Position numbers and translations under genes: made by a program
From: Candidatus Methylophosphatis haderslevensis
GTDB lineage: Bacteria > Pseudomonadota > Gammaproteobacteria > Burkholderiales > Rhodocyclaceae
DNA: 64,000 bases
Assembly: GCA_016711925.1 (NCBI GenBank)
Contig: JADJSA010000017.1
Location: forward strand, 372,001-436,000
Reading direction: 5' to 3'
In this document: one piece after another, positions 24,185 through 33,362 of the stretch
Numbering within the stretch: the first letter of the stretch is position 1
Layout of the letters: each line of letters starts with the position of its first letter
Notes under the pieces: generated by a model
Told to the model about the DNA's origin: nothing
Database searches by the model: none
What the model saw: only the letters and a program-made list of their open reading frames with translations

Positions 24185-25776
24185 TTACTTGACAACCGGT
24201 GCAGTTTCGAAGGTATGGTAGGGCGCTGGCGAGGGCACGGTCCACTCGAGTCCGTCCGCACTGTCCCAGACCTTTGCGGCCGCCTTTGCCCGCCCTTGAC
24301 GCACTTGAGCACTGCCGCGAGAAAGATAAGCTGCGACAGACCGAACCCGAATGCGCCGACTGTGGCAATGGCATTGAAGTCCGCAAACTGCAGTGCGTAA
24401 TCCGGAATCCGCCTGGGCATGCCCGCCAAACCGAGGAAGTGCATCGGGAAAAACGTGATGTTGAAGAAGATTATCGACGCCCAGAAGTGCAGCCTGCCCA
24501 AGCCTTCATCGTACATATGCCCGGTCCACTTCGGCAACCAGTAGTAGGTACCGGCAAAGATTGCGAACAGCGATCCGGCGACCAGCACGTAGTGGAAATG
24601 CGCCACGACGTAGTAGGTGTCCTGGATCTGGATGTCGATCGGCGTAATGGCGCAGATCAGGCCGGTGAAACCGCCCATGGTAAACACGAAGATGAAGCCG
24701 ACCGCGAACAGCATCGGCGTCTCGAACGTCATCGAACCCTTCCACATGGTGGCGACCCAGTTGAACACCTTCACCCCAGTCGGCACCGCGATCAGCATGG
24801 TCGCGTACATGAAGAACAACTGGCCGGCCGCCGGCATCCCGGTGGTGAACATATGGTGGGCCCACACGATGAACGAAAGAATCGCGATCGACGAAGTCGC
24901 GTAGACCATCGAGGCATAACCGAACAGCGGCTTGCGGGAAAAGGTCGGGATGATCTGCGAGACGATGCCGAAGGCCGGCAGAATCATGATGTAGACCTCG
25001 GGATGCCCGAAGAACCAGAACACGTGCTGGTAGAGGACCGGATCGCCTCCGCCGGCAGCGTTGAAGAAGCTGGTACCGAAATGCCGGTCGGTCAGCAGCA
25101 TGGTGACAGCGCCAGCCAGAACCGGCATAACCGCGATCAGAAGGTAGGCGGTGATCAGCCAGGTCCAGCAGAACAGCGGCATCTTCATCAAGGTCATGCC
25201 GGGCGCGCGCATGTTGAGAATCGTGGTGACGATGTTGATCGCCCCCATGATCGACGAGGCGCCCATGATGTGCACCGCGAAGATCAGCATGTCCATCCCC
25301 ATGCCCATCTGCACGGACAACGGCGCGTACAGCGTCCAGCCTGCTGCGGAGGCACCGCCCGGAGCAAGGAACGAACCCATCAGCAGAATCGCCGCGACCG
25401 GCAGCAGCCAGAACGACCAATTGTTCATCCGCGCGAAGGCCATGTCGGGAGCGCCGATCATCAGCGGAATCTGCCAGTTGGCGAAGCCGACGAAGGCCGG
25501 CATGATCGCGCCGAAGACCATCACCAAACCGTGCATGGTCGTAAGCTGGTTGAAGAATTCCGGCTGGACGATCTGCAGCCCGGGCTGGAACAGCTCGGCG
25601 CGGATGGTCAGGGCCATCACGCCCCCCGCCAGGAACATGATGAACGAGAACCACAGGTACAACGAACCAATGTCCTTGTGGTTCGTCGTGGTGATCCAGC
25701 GCATTACTCCGCTCGGATGGTGGGCGTGGTGGTCGTGTTCGTGGCCGTGCGTGGGGTCGTGTGCGATCGAACTCAT
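24185..25776 (-). CDS. coxA: Cytochrome c oxidase subunit I, frameshifted at the C-terminal tail
   Basis: The catalytic subunit of an aa3-type oxidase, with twelve transmembrane helices. All key parts are present: a His-rich N-terminus, WFFGHPEVYIMILPAFG with the CuB His and crosslinked Tyr, VWAHHMF with the CuB His pair, and AHFHYVLVAGS with the heme ligands. After LKCVKGG the frame is lost near 24290 and an unrelated tail is read to 24124. In the next frame the usual ending (AAAKVWDSADGLEW, then FETAPVVK and a TAA at 24185-24187) is intact. Restoring one base gives 530 residues, normal for the family. The shift lies beyond the last helix, so core function would survive; sequencing error is likely. 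It follows coxB by 62 bases. Confidence 0.93.
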
Positions 25777-25838
25777 GCTGGTTGCTCCTGTCCCGAATGC
25801 GGTTTGCTGTAGGGCGTTGGTCGATTTGGCTGTTTCAC

Positions 25839-27395
25839 TCAGCCGGCCCGATTGATTTCGACGCGGCGCGCTTCCTTGTTGTCGCCGTCGCCGGTTACCG
25901 CCTCGGGCTTCTTCATGTTGATGCGATCGGCCGCCACCCCAGCCTCTTTCAGCGCATCACGCACGGCTTTCGCGCGCTCCTTGGCCAATTCAAGATTCTT
26001 GTCGAGGCTGCCGGACTTGTCGGTATAGCCGGTGATGTCGACCTTGGCATCGGGCTTGGCGGCCAGGTATTCGGCAACCGCCTTTACCGCATCGATGGCA
26101 TCGGCGGGAAGGGTCGATTTGCCAACCTGGAAATAGACCTTTGCAGGCAGCGCTGCGGCCGGCGCGGCCGTCGGCGCCTCTTTGGCGGCAGCTGCCGGCA
26201 CTGCGGCAGTCGCCACTTGCGCGCCTCCCCGCATGGCCCTGATAGCGGACGGCTGGACCAGATCGCCGACCGCGTTACCCCAGTTGTTGCGTTCGAAGGT
26301 GATGACGGCGGCGATCTCGGTGTCCGACAGTTGCCGCCATGCGGACATTGCGGTGCCCGGCTTGCCGTTGAAAACGATGCCGATGTGATCGGCGATCGGT
26401 CCGGTGGCGATCTTCGATCCGTCAAGCGGCGGAAACGCCGGCGCGAGCCCCTTGCCGGTGGCCTGATGGCAGGCTGCACAGTTGGCGTCGTAGACCTGTT
26501 GCCCTTTCGCCTTCAACTCCGCCAGGGAGTAGGTCTTCGATGGATCTTCCGCCACTGCGGCGGCGGCCTTCTTGCGGCCGGCAACCCAACTCGAGTATTT
26601 GTCCGCCGACACGACATGGACCTCGATCGGCATGAAGCCGTGGTCCTTGCCGCACAACTCGGCGCAGTTACCGCGGTATATGCCTTCCTTGTCGGCGCGG
26701 AACCAGGTATCGCGAATGAACCCGGGAATGGCGTCCTGTTTGACCGCAAACGCGGGAACCCACCAGGCGTGGATCACGTCGTTCGCAGTGGTGAGAATGC
26801 GGATCTTCTTGCCAACCGGCACGACCAAGGGTTCATCGACTTCGAGAAGGTATGCTGTCTCGCTCCGGGCGGACTGCTGGTCGCCGCCAATCTGGCTTTG
26901 CGGCGTGCTGAGATTGGACACCAGCCGGATGCCTTCACCTTCGCCCTTGAGGTAATCGTATCCCCACTTCCATTGATAGCCGGTCGCCTTGATTGTGATG
27001 TCGGGATTCGACGTGTCCTTCATCGCCAGCACGGTCTTCGTCGCCGGCCATGCCATACCTAGAAGGATGAAAACCGGAATGATCGTCCACAATATCTCGA
27101 CCGTGGTGTTCTCGTGCCATTGCGCCGCAACCGCACCCTTGGATTTGCGGTGTGCATACACCGAATAGAACATCACGCCGAAGACGGCCAAGAAGATGAC
27201 GAGACAGACCACCAGCATGGCGGTGTGCAGGTCATAAACCTGCTGGGCGATCTGGGTCACCGGGGTCTGAAGGTTGTAGCGTGCCTCTGTTGCCTGCGCC
27301 ATGCCCGCCAGAGACATGCCTCCCACCGCAATCGATGCGCCAACACAAGTGCCGAAAGGTGCCGCCATTTGCCGAATCAACCTGCCGACTGTCAT
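25839..27395 (-). CDS. coxB: Cytochrome c oxidase subunit II fused to cytochrome c and OmpA-like domains
   Basis: A 518-residue three-part protein. Residues 1-35 are a leader, and 56-80 and 102-120 are two membrane helices. A CuA domain follows, with H209, C244, C248, H252 and M255 as copper ligands and the aromatic GYQWKWGYDY stretch. Residues about 285-375 are a cytochrome c domain with CAACH (306-310). After an Ala/Pro linker, residues about 419-515 form an OmpA-like peptidoglycan-binding domain (VYFQVGKSTLP, ITGYTDKSG, LAKERAKAVRDAL, ARRVEI). The cytochrome domain makes this a caa3-like oxidase that could take electrons from a bound heme. The OmpA part could tie the enzyme to murein. It is the first oxidase gene, after DUF2244. 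Confidence 0.95.
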   Translation of the reverse strand: MTVGRLIRQMAAPFGTCVGASIAVGGMSLAGMAQATEARYNLQTPVTQIAQQVYDLHTAMLVVCLVIFLAVFGVMFYSVYAHRKSKGAVAAQWHENTTVEILWTIIPVFILLGMAWPATKTVLAMKDTSNPDITIKATGYQWKWGYDYLKGEGEGIRLVSNLSTPQSQIGGDQQSARSETAYLLEVDEPLVVPVGKKIRILTTANDVIHAWWVPAFAVKQDAIPGFIRDTWFRADKEGIYRGNCAELCGKDHGFMPIEVHVVSADKYSSWVAGRKKAAAAVAEDPSKTYSLAELKAKGQQVYDANCAACHQATGKGLAPAFPPLDGSKIATGPIADHIGIVFNGKPGTAMSAWRQLSDTEIAAVITFERNNWGNAVGDLVQPSAIRAMRGGAQVATAAVPAAAAKEAPTAAPAAALPAKVYFQVGKSTLPADAIDAVKAVAEYLAAKPDAKVDITGYTDKSGSLDKNLELAKERAKAVRDALKEAGVAADRINMKKPEAVTGDGDNKEARRVEINRAG

Positions 27396-27444
27396 CGTTG
27401 TAACCCCGTTCGTATGAATTCGTGTATGCCGCCCGAGTCAGCCG

Positions 27445-27936
27445 CTATGCGGCTTGGCGCAGCCACCGCCCCAGTTCGCCAGCCAGCTTGCGACGGTTTG
27501 CGCCGTCCAGATGCCGCCCGATCTCCAACTCCTGCCCACGTGACTGCAAGGCCAGGCGGGTCTCGCTGGGCGCATCGCGCACAACCAGACGCACCCATGA
27601 TTGACTGAAGCGATGACAGCGAACGCAGTCGCCGTCGCAAATCTCCACTTCAATCTGGCCAGCCCCGAGACTGATCCGCTCGTAGTCCGCCGCATGACGC
27701 GCATAACAGATGAAAGCCAGCGCGAGCGCCGCCACTTCAAATCCGGCGAAAGGCAAAACCAGCCATGCACCCTGGGAAGCGAAACCGATACCGATCAGCA
27801 CCGAGACGGCGGCGACGACCATGAAGGAACCGATCAGCCCTCGCGGACCAATGGAACAATTGCGCCGCGCGACGTAGCACGCGGCGGAGTCCCCATGACT
27901 TCTTGCGTCGAGCGTTCCGGTAAGCGGCACATTCAC
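27445..27936 (-). CDS. DUF2244 membrane protein
   Basis: A 163-residue protein with a pair of transmembrane helices (residues about 34-54 and 58-78) and a cytoplasmic C-terminal domain containing LGRWLRQAA at the end. The NCSIGPRGLIGSF start and LPFAGFEVAALALAF helix fit DUF2244, a family usually encoded just upstream of coxB. Function unknown. The GTG at 27936 follows GGGAG; an ATG 4 bases later is out of frame. It lies 49 bases before coxB and is probably co-transcribed. Confidence 0.8.
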   Translation of the reverse strand: MNVPLTGTLDARSHGDSAACYVARRNCSIGPRGLIGSFMVVAAVSVLIGIGFASQGAWLVLPFAGFEVAALALAFICYARHAADYERISLGAGQIEVEICDGDCVRCHRFSQSWVRLVVRDAPSETRLALQSRGQELEIGRHLDGANRRKLAGELGRWLRQAA

Positions 27937-28125
27937 TCCCTGCGGCGCGACAGCATTCTATGGTGCTCTGTGGCATTTTGCCGCGTCCGGTGGGCCGAAT
28001 CATGCCACAGCATCGATTGGCCCAGCAAGAACGAATTGATTTGGGTCAAGCTGCGCGGTAGCGGCAAATGCTAACCAAACACCGCGGCGCCCATGACAAA
28101 CGGGACACGCGATGGCGGCCGCGAA

Positions 28126-29472
28126 TCAACCCGACAGCGCCGCCAGCAGCTTCTCGTGAATGCCGCCGAATCCGCCGTTACTCATCACCACGACCTGATC
28201 ACCGGCACGTGCCTCGCCGGCGACCTCGGCGACGATGTCCCCGATCCGGTCGAGGACCCGCGTCTTCCCAGCGATCGGTGCCAGCGCTTCGTTCGCGTCC
28301 CAGCCCAGATTGCCGGCGTAGCACCACACGCGATCGGCCTGGGCCAGACTCTCGGGCAGTTGCGATTTCATGACACCTAGCTTCATGGTGTTGGAGCGCG
28401 GCTCCAGCAGGGCGAGAATCCGGCGGCTTCCGGCTTGTTGACGCATGCCTTCGAGCGTCGCCGCGATCGCCGTCGGGTGGTGGGCGAAATCGTCGAACAC
28501 CGCGACGCCGCGCACCGTGCCGCGCAGTTCGAGGCGTCGCTTGATGCCACCGAAAGTCGCCAGCGATTCGATCGCCTGGCGCGGCGCCACACCGGCGTGC
28601 CGCGCCGCGGCCACCGCAGCAAGGGCATTCAGCCGATTGTGGGCGCCGGACAAGGGCAACGCAGCGCGCCCGAGCACTTCGCCATCGTACGAGAATGCGC
28701 ACGCGCCATCGGCTTCGGGCTCGCTGACCTGCCACCCGTTCGTTGCGCCGAAGCGTTCGATCTCGCTCCACAGCCCGCGCTCGATCACGCGATCGACACT
28801 CGCCTGGGCGCCGTTGGCGATGATTCGACCGCCGCGCGGAATCGTTCGCACGAGGTGGTGGAACTGGGTTTCGATGGCGCCTAGGTCGGCGAAGATGTCC
28901 GCGTGGTCGAACTCCAAGTTGTTCAGTATCGCGGTGCGCGGTCGGTAATGAACGAATTTCGAGCGCTTGTCGCAGAACGCCGTGTCGTACTCGTCGGCCT
29001 CGATAACAAAGAAGGGTGAATCGGACAACCGTGCCGAAACGCCGAAGTCCAGCGGCACCCCGCCGACCAGAAACCCCGGCGCAAGACCCGCCCGGTCGAG
29101 CAGCCAGGCAAGAATCGATGTGGTGGTCGTCTTGCCGTGCGTTCCCGCGACTGCGAGCACCCACTTCCCCTGCAACACATTCTCCGCCAGCCATTGCGGC
29201 CCCGACACATAGGGCAGACCCCGGTCGAGGATTTCTTCGAGAAGCGGATTGCCGCGCGAAATCGCGTTGCCGACCACATATACATCGGCCGCCAGCCCGG
29301 TCTGGCTTGGCTGGTAGCCCTCGATGAGGTCGATGCCCTCGGCCTGCAACTGGGTGCTCATCGGCGGATAGACATTGGCATCACAGCCGGTCACCCGGTG
29401 TCCGGCGGCGCGCGCCAGCAGCGCGATGCCGCCCATGAAGGTGCCGCAGACGCCGAGGATATGGATGTGCAT
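28126..29472 (-). CDS. mpl: UDP-N-acetylmuramate:L-alanyl-gamma-D-glutamyl-meso-DAP ligase
   Basis: A 448-residue Mur-ligase-family enzyme that joins recycled murein tripeptide to UDP-MurNAc with ATP. The N-terminal Rossmann part starts MHIHILGVCGTFMGG, as in Mpl. The ATP loop is AGTHGKTTTTS, and the central domain has EADEYDTAFCDKRSKF, characteristic of Mpl rather than MurC. NNLEFDHADIF and FDDFAHHPTAI follow in the expected order. Length is normal. It is divergent from the gene at 29554, leaving an 81-base shared promoter space. The enzyme saves cell-wall peptides in the cytoplasm, which fits with the MltF-type lytic enzyme at the window's left. Confidence 0.96.
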   Translation of the reverse strand: MHIHILGVCGTFMGGIALLARAAGHRVTGCDANVYPPMSTQLQAEGIDLIEGYQPSQTGLAADVYVVGNAISRGNPLLEEILDRGLPYVSGPQWLAENVLQGKWVLAVAGTHGKTTTTSILAWLLDRAGLAPGFLVGGVPLDFGVSARLSDSPFFVIEADEYDTAFCDKRSKFVHYRPRTAILNNLEFDHADIFADLGAIETQFHHLVRTIPRGGRIIANGAQASVDRVIERGLWSEIERFGATNGWQVSEPEADGACAFSYDGEVLGRAALPLSGAHNRLNALAAVAAARHAGVAPRQAIESLATFGGIKRRLELRGTVRGVAVFDDFAHHPTAIAATLEGMRQQAGSRRILALLEPRSNTMKLGVMKSQLPESLAQADRVWCYAGNLGWDANEALAPIAGKTRVLDRIGDIVAEVAGEARAGDQVVVMSNGGFGGIHEKLLAALSG

Positions 29473-29553
29473 GGAGAACCCGCCCGGTTAGAATGGCCTT
29501 GAATTCTAACAAGCGCCGCCCGGCGGCGCCCTGCCCGGAATCGCGGAGTACGC

Positions 29554-30168
29554 ATGACCCGCCAGCCCAAACCGCGCATCGCGCGCGACAGTCTTGCCCG
29601 CCGGGAGATCGCCGGCGCCGCCGCCAGACTGATGGCCGAGGATGGCATCGATGATTTCGGCTATGCCAAACGCAAGGCCGCGCGGCAGCTCGGCCTGCCT
29701 GAAGACGGTGCGCTTCCGACCAACAGCGAGGTCGAGGCGGAATTGCGTACTTACCATGCGCTGTATCAGGCGGACGAACATCCGGCGTTGCTTCACCAAC
29801 TGCGGGTCGCGGCAATTGCCGCCATGCGGTTTCTCGCGGCCTTCAATCCGTACCTGACCGGCCCGGTGCTCGACGGTACCGCGGGTCGTTATGCCGAAGT
29901 GGAACTCGAACTGTTCGCCGACAGCGCAAAGGATGTCGAGATCTTCCTGCTCAATCACAACGCCCGCTACCATCACGGTCGGGTGCCGCATGGTCCGGGC
30001 GAAATGCCCGAGGCGGTTCTCCTCGTGGAATTGGACGGAACGTCGGTTCGCCTGAACATCTACGGCGAGATGGCAGAGCGCGCAAGACGCACCAATCGTG
30101 TCGGCAAAACTCACGAACGTGCCCGCATCGAGCGGGTTGAATCCCTTCTTGCAGAGTCCAGCCGATGA
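29554..30168 (+). CDS. Conserved protein encoded beside mpl, function unknown
   Basis: A 204-residue soluble protein with no signal peptide. It begins with a basic stretch, then a helical region (AAARLMAEDGIDDFGYAKRKAARQLG) that looks like a small DNA-binding or nucleotide-handling helix bundle. A mixed domain follows, with GPVLDGTAGRYAEVELELFADSAKDVEIFLL and a Tyr-His-His segment. I recall similar proteins next to mpl in betaproteobacteria and a resemblance to nucleotidyltransferase cores, but cannot confirm either. Its stop overlaps the TlpA-like gene start (ATGA), so the two are coupled. Confidence 0.7.
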   Translation: MTRQPKPRIARDSLARREIAGAAARLMAEDGIDDFGYAKRKAARQLGLPEDGALPTNSEVEAELRTYHALYQADEHPALLHQLRVAAIAAMRFLAAFNPYLTGPVLDGTAGRYAEVELELFADSAKDVEIFLLNHNARYHHGRVPHGPGEMPEAVLLVELDGTSVRLNIYGEMAERARRTNRVGKTHERARIERVESLLAESSR

Positions 30169-30707
30169 TTGCGCTGAAACAGAAAATCCTGATCGCAGCA
30201 GTCGCCCTGGCTGCCGGCAGCGCCGGACTGGTTCTGAGCCAGAGTCGTAGCGGCGCCGTCCGGGCGGGCACCCCGGCCGATGGCACGCCGCTCCTCGACC
30301 TGACGCTGATTGATGTCGATGGTCGCAAACAGGGTGTCGCCCAGTGGCGCGGCAAGGTTCTGGTGGCCAATTTCTGGGCGACCTGGTGCGCGCCGTGCCG
30401 CGAAGAGATGCCGGAATTTTCCCGCGTCAGCGAGCAATATGCCGGCAAAGGCGTTCAATTTGTCGGCATCGGGATCGATACTGTCGATAACCTGCGCAAG
30501 TTCAACAATGAGATACAGGTCGCGTATCCGCTCTTGATCGGCGAAGGCAATGCCATGCAAGCGTCGGCCGCCGTCGGCAACAATCTGATGGCACTGCCGT
30601 TTACCGCCATCCTGAATCGGGCCGGCAAAGTCATCCAAGTCAAACTCGGCAAGATGGACGAGGCGGACTTGAAGCGCGCGCTGGACAGAGCGCTCGGCGC
30701 CGATTGA
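30165..30707 (+). CDS. TlpA-like thiol:disulfide oxidoreductase
   Basis: A 180-residue thioredoxin-fold protein with an N-terminal export or anchor helix (residues about 8-24, IAAVALAAGSAGLVL). The active site is WATWCAPC, with the following REEMPEF helix typical of TlpA/ResA. The cis-Pro region is at ALPFTAIL. It probably reduces disulfides in periplasmic proteins, for instance apocytochromes, which are plentiful in this window. It overlaps the upstream gene by 4 bases and precedes aroQ by 87 bases. Confidence 0.9.
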   Translation: MIALKQKILIAAVALAAGSAGLVLSQSRSGAVRAGTPADGTPLLDLTLIDVDGRKQGVAQWRGKVLVANFWATWCAPCREEMPEFSRVSEQYAGKGVQFVGIGIDTVDNLRKFNNEIQVAYPLLIGEGNAMQASAAVGNNLMALPFTAILNRAGKVIQVKLGKMDEADLKRALDRALGAD

Positions 30708-30794
30708 TCGGGACACCGGTTTCACACGCCCGCCGGGTACGGTGCACTGCGGAAATACTGGCAATCTGCGGCGATTTGCGGCAAACTTCGCGCC

Positions 30795-31286
30795 ATGCAG
30801 CACAAAAAGCGCGGAAAAAAGCAGATCAGCCCGGAGTCGGCAATTGCGCCGATACTGGTATTGCATGGCCCGAACCTGAATCTTCTGGGTGCACGTGAGC
30901 CGGAAATCTACGGCAGAACCACGCTGGCGGATATCCATCTGGCGATGGAAGCCCAGGCGCGTTCGGCGGGCGTGCAGATCGAATCCTTCCAGAGCAACCA
31001 TGAAGGCGATCTGATCGACCGCGTGCAGGCCGCCGCGAGCGAAGGGGTGCGCTTCATCATCATCAACCCGGCCGGCTACACCCATACCAGCGTCGGGCTG
31101 CGCGACGCGCTGGCAGCGGTCGGCATCCCCTTCATCGAAGTCCATCTTTCCAACATCCATGCGCGCGAAGCTTTCCGCCACAAGTCCTATTTCTCGGATC
31201 TGGCGGTCGGCGTGATCTGCGGGCTGGGCGCGCATGGATACCAGCTGGCGCTGCAATACGCGCTGGAGCGGTTGCGCAACGCGTAG
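30795..31286 (+). CDS. aroQ: Type II 3-dehydroquinate dehydratase
   Basis: A 163-residue enzyme of the shikimate pathway that converts 3-dehydroquinate to 3-dehydroshikimate. The core starts HGPNLNLLGAREPEIYG with the catalytic Tyr, then ESFQSNHEGDLIDR, NPAGYTHTSVGLRDAL, and EVHLSNIHAREAFRHKS with the catalytic His. The N-terminus is about 17 residues longer and more basic than usual (MQHKKRGKKQ). No clear ribosome site precedes the ATG, so the start is less certain than the identity. It is followed 43 bases later by accB, a frequent pairing in betaproteobacteria. Confidence 0.95.
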   Translation: MQHKKRGKKQISPESAIAPILVLHGPNLNLLGAREPEIYGRTTLADIHLAMEAQARSAGVQIESFQSNHEGDLIDRVQAAASEGVRFIIINPAGYTHTSVGLRDALAAVGIPFIEVHLSNIHAREAFRHKSYFSDLAVGVICGLGAHGYQLALQYALERLRNA

Positions 31287-31329
31287 CGCAAGTGCGCCTG
31301 CCCGGGCCGGCGCCGACACAGGAGCATTC

Positions 31330-31786
31330 ATGGATCTTCGCAAGCTGAAGAAACTCATCGACCTCGTCCAGGAATCGGGCATTTCGGAACTCGAAGTAAC
31401 CGAAGGCGAGGAGAAGGTCAAGATCGTCAAAGCATGGCATCCCGGCGCCGGCGCAGACCGTCGTGCATGTGCCGCAGCCAGCGGCCGCGCTTGCCGCAGC
31501 GGCAGCCGTGCCTGCGGCCGCCGCACCCCCGACCGCCGACGCCCTGCCGGAAGGCCACGTGGTCAAGTCGCCGATGGTCGGCACGTTCTACCGCGCTTCG
31601 TCGCCGGAAGCGAAGAACTTCGTCGAACTGGGTCAGAACGTGGCGGAGGGCGACCCGCTATGCATCATCGAGGCGATGAAACTGATGAACGAGATCGACT
31701 CCGACGCCGCCGGCGTGGTCAAGGCAATCCTGGTCGAGAACGGCCAGCCGGTGGAATTCGGCCAGCCCCTGTTCGTTCTTGGCTGA
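31330..31786 (+). CDS. accB: Biotin carboxyl carrier protein of acetyl-CoA carboxylase, frameshifted
   Basis: The first frame gives MDLRKLKKLIDLVQESGISE and ELEVTEGEEKVKIVKA, the normal AccB start. From about 31440 the gene continues one frame over with PAPAQTVVHVPQP, an Ala/Pro linker, KSPMVGTFYR, and the biotin site CIIEAMKLMNEI with its modified Lys. The protein carries biotin between AccC and the carboxyltransferase in fatty-acid synthesis. Removing one base near 31430-31450 gives 151 residues, the usual length. AccB is essential and sits intact in its aroQ-accB-accC context, so a sequencing error is much likelier than a mutation. An ACAGGAG ribosome site precedes the ATG. Confidence 0.9.
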
Positions 31787-31851
31787 CAACGTGCAGGCTT
31801 TGACCCCGATCTCGCTCGATCGGCGCCGATCGAGCGGCTAACAGAGGCACC

Positions 31852-33216
31852 ATGTTCGAGAAGATTCTGATTGCCAATCGCGGCGAAATCGCCCTGCGAA
31901 TTCAGCGCGCCTGCCGGGAGATGGGGATCAAGACGGTCGCCGTCCATTCGACCGCCGACATCGAAGCCAAGTACGTCAAGCTGGCCGACGAGTCGGTCTG
32001 CATCGGCCCGCCGCCCTCCAAGGACAGCTACCTCAACATCCCGGCAATCATCAGCGCCGCCGAGGTGACCGACTCGCAGGCGATCCACCCCGGCTACGGC
32101 TTCCTGTCCGAGAACGCCGATTTCGGCGAGCGGGTGGAAAAGAGCGGCTTCGTCTTCATCGGTCCGCGCCCCGAGACCATCCGGCTGATGGGCGACAAGG
32201 TCAGCGCCAAGGACGCGATGAAGGCTGCCGGCGTGCCCTGCGTTCCCGGCTCCGACGGCCTGCTGCCGGACGATCCGCGCGAGATCGTCAAGATCGCGCG
32301 CGGCATCGGCTACCCGGTCATCATCAAGGCGACGGCCGGCGGTGGCGGACGCGGCATGCGCATCGTGCACACCGAAGCCGCCCTGCTCAACGCGGTGCAG
32401 ACCACCCGCTCCGAAGCCCAGGCCGCCTTTGGCAACATGGGCATCTACATGGAGAAGTTTCTCGAGAACCCGCGCCACATCGAGATCCAGGTTTTGGCCG
32501 ACTCGTTTCGCAACGCGGTCTATCTGGGCGAGCGCGACTGCTCGATGCAGCGCCGCCACCAGAAGGTGATCGAGGAAGCGCCGGCGCCGCATCTCAATCC
32601 GCGGCTGATCGCCCGCATCGGCGAACGTTGCGCCGAGGCCTGCCGCAAGATCAACTACCGCGGTGCCGGCACCTTCGAATTCCTGTTCGAGAAGGGCGAG
32701 TTCTTTTTCATCGAGATGAACACCCGGCTCCAGGTCGAACATCCGGTGACCGAACTGATCACCGGCATCGACATCGTGCAGCAGCAGATCCGTGTTGCCG
32801 CCGGGCAGAAACTGGCGTTTCGCCAGCGCGATATCAACTTCAAGGGCCACGCCGTGGAATGCCGGATCAACGCCGAAGATCCCTACAAGTTCACCCCCTG
32901 TCCGGGCAAGATCCTCAACTGGCATACGCCGGGCGGACCCGGCATCCGCGTCGATTCGCACGTCTACTCGGGCTACACGGTGCCGTCGCACTACGACTCG
33001 ATGATCGGCAAGCTGATCGCCTACGGCGACACGCGCGACCAGGCGATCAAGCGCATGCGCATCGCGCTCTCTGAAATGCTGGTCGAAGGCATCAAGACCA
33101 ACATTCCGCTGCACCAGGAACTCATGCTCGACGCCAATTTCATCAAGGGCGGCACCAGCATCCACTATCTCGAACAGAAACTCGCCGCCCGGCCGGAAGT
33201 TGCCAAAGCCCGCTAG
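31852..33216 (+). CDS. accC: Acetyl-CoA carboxylase biotin carboxylase subunit
   Basis: A 454-residue ATP-grasp enzyme that carboxylates the biotin on AccB using bicarbonate and ATP. It starts MFEKILIANRGEIALRI, and the ATP-grasp core shows IIKATAGGGGRGM, ERDCSMQRRHQKVIEEAP and FIEMNTRLQVEHPVTE, with the catalytic Arg and metal ligands. The C-terminal domain ends normally. It lies 65 bases after accB in one operon. A dispersed repeat fills the gap between it and prmA. Confidence 0.98.
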   Translation: MFEKILIANRGEIALRIQRACREMGIKTVAVHSTADIEAKYVKLADESVCIGPPPSKDSYLNIPAIISAAEVTDSQAIHPGYGFLSENADFGERVEKSGFVFIGPRPETIRLMGDKVSAKDAMKAAGVPCVPGSDGLLPDDPREIVKIARGIGYPVIIKATAGGGGRGMRIVHTEAALLNAVQTTRSEAQAAFGNMGIYMEKFLENPRHIEIQVLADSFRNAVYLGERDCSMQRRHQKVIEEAPAPHLNPRLIARIGERCAEACRKINYRGAGTFEFLFEKGEFFFIEMNTRLQVEHPVTELITGIDIVQQQIRVAAGQKLAFRQRDINFKGHAVECRINAEDPYKFTPCPGKILNWHTPGGPGIRVDSHVYSGYTVPSHYDSMIGKLIAYGDTRDQAIKRMRIALSEMLVEGIKTNIPLHQELMLDANFIKGGTSIHYLEQKLAARPEVAKAR

Positions 33217-33236
33217 CCGCTCGCAGGTCATGTGCT

Positions 33237-33343
33237 CGAAAGCCGCATCAATGCTGGTTCCTGGCGATGGATGGCCGGAGAGCGCCATTCCATGCGGCTT
33301 GCAGCCGTGCCGTCTTGCAGATCGCCATCTGGCGCGGCCCTCC
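33237..33343. repeat. Dispersed REP-like repeat, copy 4 (three partial arms)
   Basis: Between accC and prmA lie an inverted arm with AAAGCCGCATCAATG (33239-33253), a direct arm GCGCCATTCCATGCGGCTTG (33282-33301) and a second direct arm GCAGATCGCCATCTGGCG (33317-33334). The gap is otherwise empty, and the repeat may affect stability or termination of the accC transcript. Confidence 0.6.
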
Positions 33344-33362
33344 GGGCTAGGTAGAGTCTGAG

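Noticed and set aside
24199..25812. A 537-codon plus-strand frame opposite coxA
   Set aside because: Its His/Arg/Gln-rich composition is the reverse of a membrane protein; coxA is unmistakable on the other strand.
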